64,000 nucleotides of DNA from Ursus arctos (lineage: Eukaryota; Chordata; Mammalia; Carnivora; Ursidae). Where the stretch lies: assembly GCF_023065955.2 (NCBI RefSeq), contig NC_079873.1, positions 94,216,128 through 94,280,127 of the forward strand, written 5' to 3'. A program made the translations under genes and the position numbers. The notes below the pieces were generated by a model. That model did no database searches, had not been told where the DNA came from, and worked only from the letters and a program-made list of their open reading frames with translations. Of this stretch, positions 61,616 to 64,000 are shown piece after piece; the stretch's first letter is position 1; every line of letters starts with the position of its first letter.

Positions 61616-62509
61616 CCTTGAACATTCATGAGTCACCACTCTAAGCTCTTCTCCTTTGGTATAAGAATGAGTTAGTACTATAGGCAGCTTGTGTACTTAT
61701 TTTACCAGTTAATTAGAGGCAACTGGATATGATTAGAAAAAGTATTTGAAGCCCGAGAGCTGAAAAACACAGCCTTGTAATACTTTGTTCTAATTCTTTG
61801 CTGGAACACTGCCTCAGAACTACAGAGCCTAGAAGCGAGACTATAGAGGTAGCATCTAAAAAACTAGCTCTCTATGGGTAACTGGAGGTAACTAGAATGA
61901 CTAGAGTAAGCCAGAAAAAAAAAAGCACTCTTCTCAACTCTAATCATATTTCTTGTTGGCATAATGCGTTAGTACTTTGACAACTCATGACACCTGGGCG
62001 ATGAGTAAACTACGGTTGTGATAATTAAAATAATTAGTTGAATCCAGCAAGTTGAAAACATGTTCTACTCACCTCTTCTTATTTCTCTTTGGGATAATGA
62101 GTTACCTCTACAGATAACCAGGTGATCAAAGGAACTAGTTAACTAGAAATAAGTGGAGATAAGTAGAAAAACTGGTAGAAGCCAATAACCTAAAAAACAT
62201 TTTATTCAAATTTAAATTCCTATTACCAGTGGAAAAATGAGTGACTAGTATGCTCATCTAGTGGCACCTAGGTCATTAGTTAAATGGAGCTAAGTAAAAG
62301 TAACCAGAATAAATATTTGGGACCAGGAAGTGAATCAAGACATTATTCTCAAATCCAACGTCTATTTCTTTTGATAATATTGAGTTAGTACTGTTGAGAA
62401 TAGTAGAAACTATTTACTAAGAGGTAGCTAGATATGCTGAGAAGAATAATTGAAGTAGGAAGTTGAAAAACCATTCGTATCACTAGCATGTATTAATTCT
62501 TACTATTTT

Positions 62510-63105
62510 ATTTTTTAAAGAGTTATTTATTTGAGAGAGAGAGAGAACACGAGCCAGGGAGAGGGGCAGAGGGAGAAGCAGAATCCCTGCTGAGCAGGGA
62601 GCCCAATGTGGGCCTCGATCCCGGGACTCCAGGATCATGATCTGAGCTGAAGGCAGACAACGCCTGAGCCGCCCAGGTGCCCCTAATTCTGACTATTTTT
62701 TGTAAAGATTGATTGATTGATTTGAGAGAGAGAGAGCATGAGCAGGAGGGGCAGAGAGAGGGAGAGTCCCAAGCAGACTCCACAACAAGCAGAGAGCCCA
62801 CTGGGGCTAGATCTCACCACCCCAAGACCATGACTGAGCAGAAACCAAGAGTCAGGGGCGCCTGGGTGGCTCAGCTGGTTAAGTGTCTGCCTTTGGCTTG
62901 GGTCATGGTCCTGGAGTCCCAGGATCAAGTCCCACATCGGGCACCCTGCTCAGCAGGGAGCCTGCTTCTCCCTCTGCCCTTCACCCTGCTCATGTTCTCT
63001 CTCGCTCTCTCTCTCTCTCTCAAATAAGTGAATAAATAAAGTGTTTAAAAAAAACAAGAAACCAAGAGTCAGTTGCTCAACCGACTACACCACCCAAGCA
63101 CCCCA
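62510..63105. mobile_element. SINE cluster: minus, minus, with nested plus
   Basis: A minus SINE (62,510-62,682) is followed by a second minus SINE beginning at 62,695. That one is split by a plus SINE (62,856-63,055) whose target 'agaaaccaagagtca' is duplicated. The rest of the second element ('accacccaagcacccc') ends at about 63,105. 'aattcttactattttatt' and 'aattctgactattttttg' flank the group. Confidence 0.9.
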
Positions 63106-63240
63106 ATTCTTACTATTTTATTTATATTTATTTATCCATCAGGTCATTTATTCTTGCTATTACTTATTTATTCTTGCCATTATTTCTTTATTTAGCACTA
63201 TAAATAGCTATTGTAGCTCGGTAACTAGTTTACTAGGGAT
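63106..63240. repeat. Satellite remnant before the repeat junction
   Basis: T-rich sequence with satellite words ('gctcggtaactagtttactag' region) leading without a break into the block equal to base 1. This continuity is what lets the satellite array bridge two 63.24-kb units. Confidence 0.65.
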
Positions 63241-64000
63241 AGCTAAAGATACCAGGAAATTTGTTTGAAAAACCATTTCTCACAATCCTGATTCTTATCT
63301 CTTATGGTCCTAGATTTAGTGGTACAGATTACCTAGCATTGGGCAACTAGTTAAACTAGAATAACTACAGATGAATAGTTGAAGCTAGAATGTAGAAACC
63401 GCAGTACACTCAGCCAAAAATTCTTATTTACCATTGAAATAATACATCAGTTCCTTAATTTTCTAAGACCGGTTAGGGAAAAAGTCGTAAGGTAGCTGAA
63501 TTCTTCAGCCCTCTATTGCAAAAAATTTCTTTACTTCGCCATCAAGCTATTCAGCAAGCCATAAGATTAAAAAGAAATAAAAACCAAGAAGCAAGGATCT
63601 AGCTATGAAGCCAAAATAACTCTCTGGAAGACCAGTCTGGCAAGAGGGCAATAAGCACAGTTCGTATGAAACATTACAAAATGCCTTAAGAAGCACATAA
63701 AGTTAGAGGCTCCTGGGGGACTCACTCGGTGAAGCATCTGCCTTCAGCTCAGGTCATGATCCCAGGGTTGTAGGATCGAGTCTTGCATCGGGCTCCCTGC
63801 TCAGTGGGGAGCCTGCTTCTCCCTCTGCCTGCTGCTCCCTCTGCTTGTGCTCTCTCTCTCTCTCTGACAAATAAATAAATGAAATCTTAAAAAAAAAAAA
63901 GGAGTACATAAAGTTAGGTTTGGAACTAAATGCAAATATGAATTGTGCTATGTCTGAGTATGTACTAACCCAGAAAAGAGAGGTGGAATGAGTTATAAAG
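63241..64000. repeat. Right copy of the 63.24-kb direct repeat
   Basis: Equals bases 1-759 apart from one inserted T and one C-for-G substitution. It includes the same SINE insertion (63,707-63,899) with the same tail length. Confidence 0.97.

Larger units (their letters stand above)
57790..62510. repeat. Diverged ~138-bp satellite array
   Basis: A tandem repeat whose units share, in order: 'attcttctcaactct', 'aattcttatctct', 'gaataatgagttagtact', 'agtggtacctaggtaact', 'agttaactagagataact', 'agaataactagttgaag' and 'aagctgaaaaacacat'. Using 'ttctcaa' as anchor, successive spacings are about 135, 138, 141, 126, 140, 153, 129, 156, 136, 136, 143 and 132 bases. Units differ strongly from each other, so the array is old. 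The consensus is rich in CTAG palindromes (aactagtt, cctagg). About 25 units are present, interrupted by SINEs and one larger insert. No coding content. Confidence 0.85.

Noticed and set aside
59600..62510. Regularly spaced repeats as a CRISPR array
   Set aside because: Units are about 138 bases, strongly diverged and without constant direct repeats and unique spacers. The genome is mammalian.

Overview
The window looks like X-chromosomal DNA from a caniform carnivore, most likely a bear or the giant panda. About 80 tRNA-derived carnivore SINEs are packed into 64 kb. Many are of the type with 'cacagcggttaagcgtctgcc', 'gcttcttcctctcccac' and 'cgctggctgtctctatctctg', which I know from Ursidae. 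There are no bacterial-style genes. X linkage is inferred from gene content: NKAP and RHOXF sequences are neighbours at Xq24 in human.

Genes, all on the minus strand. (1) A RHOXF homeobox gene starts at 53,787. Exon 1 is 53,787-53,706, exon 2 is 53,537-53,213 and exon 3 is 52,594-52,549. Phases agree, but exon 3 has GA where a GT donor is expected, and no exon 4 lies just downstream. (2) NKAP exon 1 (42,159-41,792) and exon 2 (39,257-39,177) are open and correctly spliced, but no later NKAP exon was found. (3) A RHOXF exon 4 (32,833 to about 32,105) encodes homeodomain helix 3, a C-terminal tail and a poly(A) signal. A SINE with a 16-bp target duplication is inserted inside the helix-3 codons. 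Two pairs of diverged paralogous segments (about 32.9-33.6 with 49.9-50.5 kb; about 31.1-31.5 with 42.2-42.5 kb) suggest that an ancestral RHOXF-NKAP block was duplicated and later rearranged.

Layout. 1-~300: diverged ~138-bp satellite. 0.5-15 kb: SINE-rich unique DNA with MIR, L2 and a possible Cys-rich exon fragment at 12.4-12.7 kb. 15-30 kb: L1 fragments, three LTRs and a GC-rich island near 19-20 kb. 30.9-33.6 kb: CpG-rich block with RHOXF exon 4. 33.8-38.6 kb: a decayed L1 with 5'UTR monomers. 39-42.5 kb: NKAP exons 1-2 and CpG island. 44-49.4 kb: antisense L1 copies. 49.9-54.4 kb: RHOXF exons 1-3 and CpG island. 55-57.8 kb: SINEs and L1. 57.8-64 kb: diverged satellite broken by SINEs.

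The strongest large-scale signal is that bases 1-759 recur at 63,241-64,000 with only one substitution and one 1-base indel. The window therefore spans just over one period of 63,240 bp. It may be a macrosatellite-like tandem array of a RHOXF/NKAP unit, or an assembly that overlaps itself. Sequence alone cannot decide.
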